Source: Acidimicrobiales bacterium (lineage in GTDB: Bacteria > Actinomycetota > Acidimicrobiia > Acidimicrobiales > SZUA-35). Taken from it: a DNA stretch of 13,249 bases. Both the position numbers and the translations under genes were made by a program. The notes beneath the pieces are model-generated. The model saw only the letters and a program-made list of their open reading frames with translations, did no database searches and was not told the DNA's origin. Shown piece by piece: positions 11,869 through 13,249 of this stretch; the stretch's first letter is position 1, and the number at the start of each line of letters is the position of its first letter. The stretch lies in the NCBI GenBank assembly GCA_013003325.1, contig JABDJU010000183.1:1-13249 (forward strand), in the 5' to 3' direction.

Positions 11869-13249
11869 ATGGGCAGCGAGCGGACGCCAACACTACTTGC
11901 GCTGTGTGCGCTGATACTCCTCGGCGCAGCCTGCAGCGGCCCCGCCGAGAGTGCCGACTCGTCCACTACCACCGCCTCAGAGCGGCCGACCTCCAGCGGG
12001 GAAGTCGTAGCTGGAAATGGTGCCAGCGCCACTGAAGCTGGCTCGAGCACATCGACGTCGACGGTCGAGCGGACCGAGCCGGCGGCCCCACCGGGCCTCT
12101 ACGTCTCGCCTGCCGGAGACGACAGCGCATCCGGAGAATCTCCGGCGGACGCGTTTGCGACCATCGCCCACGCCGTGAAGCAACTTGCTCCCGGCGACAC
12201 GCTCTGGGTCCTCGACGGTGAGTTCGTCGAGCAGGAACGGAGCGACAGCGGCATCGTGGTCAATCGATCGGGAACCGCCCAGGACTGGATTCGGATCGCA
12301 GCCTTTCCAGGAGCCAACCCGGTCATCCGCACCGATCACAAAAACGGCCTGAAGATCGAGGGGGCCAGCTACGTCGAGGTGCGGGGGCTCACCTTCGCCG
12401 GCTCGATCGACACCGCTCGCCTCGAAGCGAATCCAACCGCCTACTCCGGTGCGGGGATCAATGTCGACGCCATCTACAGCGGCGGCGTGAGAAACCACCA
12501 TGTCCGGATCATCGGAAACACGATCAGCGGCTATGGGGCCGGGGGGATCCCGGTCACGGGCACCAGCCATGTCGAGATCCGCGACAACGTGATCTACGAC
12601 GTGGCGAGCATCGACCCGAGCCAGCACAGCGGCATCTCGATTCTCGAACCGTTCAACATGGGCTTTGACGACGACGCTGATGGGTACAGCAACTACATCA
12701 CCGGCAACACCGTCTACGGCGTAGAGAACACGGTGCGCGACCGCAACGGCCTCATCACCGACGGCAACTGCATCATCCTCGACCGAACCAACCAGAACGG
12801 CTACACCGGCCGGACGCTTGTGGCGAACAACTTCTGCGTCGACAACGGCGGCCGCGGGGTGCAGGTGTACCAATCCGCCAGGGTCGACGTGGTGAACAAC
12901 ACCCTGTTCGGCAACAGCCAGACCGACGAAGTGGCTGCCCGGGGCGGCGACCTCGGAGCGTATGAATCCCAAGATGTCACCTTTGCCAACAACCTGGTGT
13001 TCACCGTCGGTGGGCACCACCCGGCGCGCAGCTTCCAGTCCTCCGACGTGAGGTTCGAGAACAACCTCTTCGTCGCCAGCAGGGGAGCCGACTACAACGG
13101 AGCGGCCGCCGACGGTGATCTCGTCATCACCGACTTCGAGATGCCGGTCGTGGTCGATCCGACCGACGTCGCTCGACCCGATCTCTTTGAATTGGTGGCC
13201 GAGTCGGCCGCGGTCGACGCTGGAACTGCCCGGTTCCAATACGTTGTCG
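11869..13249 (+). CDS. Right-handed beta-helix lipoprotein (partial, 3' end off window)
   Basis: The frame is open for 460 codons to the right edge, so the C-terminus is missing. MGSERTPTLLALCALILLGAAC is a lipoprotein-type signal with Cys22 as the likely lipid-modified residue; Gly at -3 makes the lipobox non-canonical. A Ser/Thr-rich low-complexity linker (about 24-74) follows, which would tether the domain through the wall. From residue 76, GLYVSPAGDD, then DAFATIAHAV and PGDTLWVLDGEF, is the usual N-cap of DUF1565-like parallel beta-helix proteins. The body carries repeated turns with Asn ladders (IIGNTISGYG, IRDNVIYDV, ITGNTVYGV, VANNFCVDN, VNNTLFGN, FANNLVF, FENNLFVA). Such proteins are often polysaccharide lyases or glycan-binding proteins; catalytic residues cannot be assigned. 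GTG 11851 in the same frame is a weaker alternative start. Confidence 0.87.
   Translation, partial: MGSERTPTLLALCALILLGAACSGPAESADSSTTTASERPTSSGEVVAGNGASATEAGSSTSTSTVERTEPAAPPGLYVSPAGDDSASGESPADAFATIAHAVKQLAPGDTLWVLDGEFVEQERSDSGIVVNRSGTAQDWIRIAAFPGANPVIRTDHKNGLKIEGASYVEVRGLTFAGSIDTARLEANPTAYSGAGINVDAIYSGGVRNHHVRIIGNTISGYGAGGIPVTGTSHVEIRDNVIYDVASIDPSQHSGISILEPFNMGFDDDADGYSNYITGNTVYGVENTVRDRNGLITDGNCIILDRTNQNGYTGRTLVANNFCVDNGGRGVQVYQSARVDVVNNTLFGNSQTDEVAARGGDLGAYESQDVTFANNLVFTVGGHHPARSFQSSDVRFENNLFVASRGADYNGAAADGDLVITDFEMPVVVDPTDVARPDLFELVAESAAVDAGTARFQYVV

Noticed and set aside
11977..13239. Minus-strand open frame of 420 codons opposite the beta-helix lipoprotein
   Set aside because: It is rich in Val, Asp and Gly in a monotonous pattern typical of antisense frames. 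The plus frame has a signal peptide and beta-helix repeats.

Overview
This window looks like a chromosomal segment of a high-GC actinobacterium. An Acidimicrobiia-like lineage is my best guess. The basis is high GC, heavy use of G/C third positions, a secreted DUF4214 protein, several starts with no Shine-Dalgarno but a TAnnnT -10 box just upstream, and actinobacterial-looking MoxR, CoxE and S9 peptidase genes. That placement is inference; no rRNA or marker gene is present. I saw no tRNA or rRNA gene, CRISPR array, insertion sequence, integrase or attachment site.

Layout from left to right. A truncated lipoprotein with an HEMAH zinc-protease motif runs off the left edge (<1-469, -). A 223-base gap follows, holding a promoter-like sequence and a long imperfect hairpin. 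Next is a secreted protein with a C-terminal DUF4214 domain (693-2204, -). Divergent from it are a MoxR/CoxD-type AAA+ ATPase (2387-3298, +) and a SIMPL-domain protein (3368-3982, +). A UDP-sugar 6-dehydrogenase (3988-5292, -) is divergent from an unrecognised 498-residue protein (5442-6938, +). That protein shares its stop codon bases with a DegT-family sugar aminotransferase (6935-8041, -). A PadR-like regulator (8200-8547, +), a CoxE-type VWA protein (8586-9731, -), an S9 prolyl-oligopeptidase-type serine peptidase (9828-11795, +) and a truncated right-handed beta-helix lipoprotein (11869->13249, +) complete the window.

Strands alternate almost gene by gene, so most genes are probably transcribed alone. 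No stretch over 300 bases lacks a gene; the largest gaps are 470-692, 2205-2386, 8042-8199 and 5293-5441.

Functional threads. (1) MoxR ATPase and CoxE/VWA protein normally work as a pair and are usually adjacent; here about 5.3 kb of other genes separates them. (2) The dehydrogenase and aminotransferase fit synthesis of an amino-uronic acid or amino-dideoxy sugar for a surface glycan, and they flank the unrecognised protein. (3) Envelope or secreted proteins lie at both ends. The strongest candidate for something undescribed is the 5442-6938 protein. Its C-terminal half loosely resembles the target-recognition part of N6-adenine DNA methyltransferases, but I see no methyltransferase catalytic motif.
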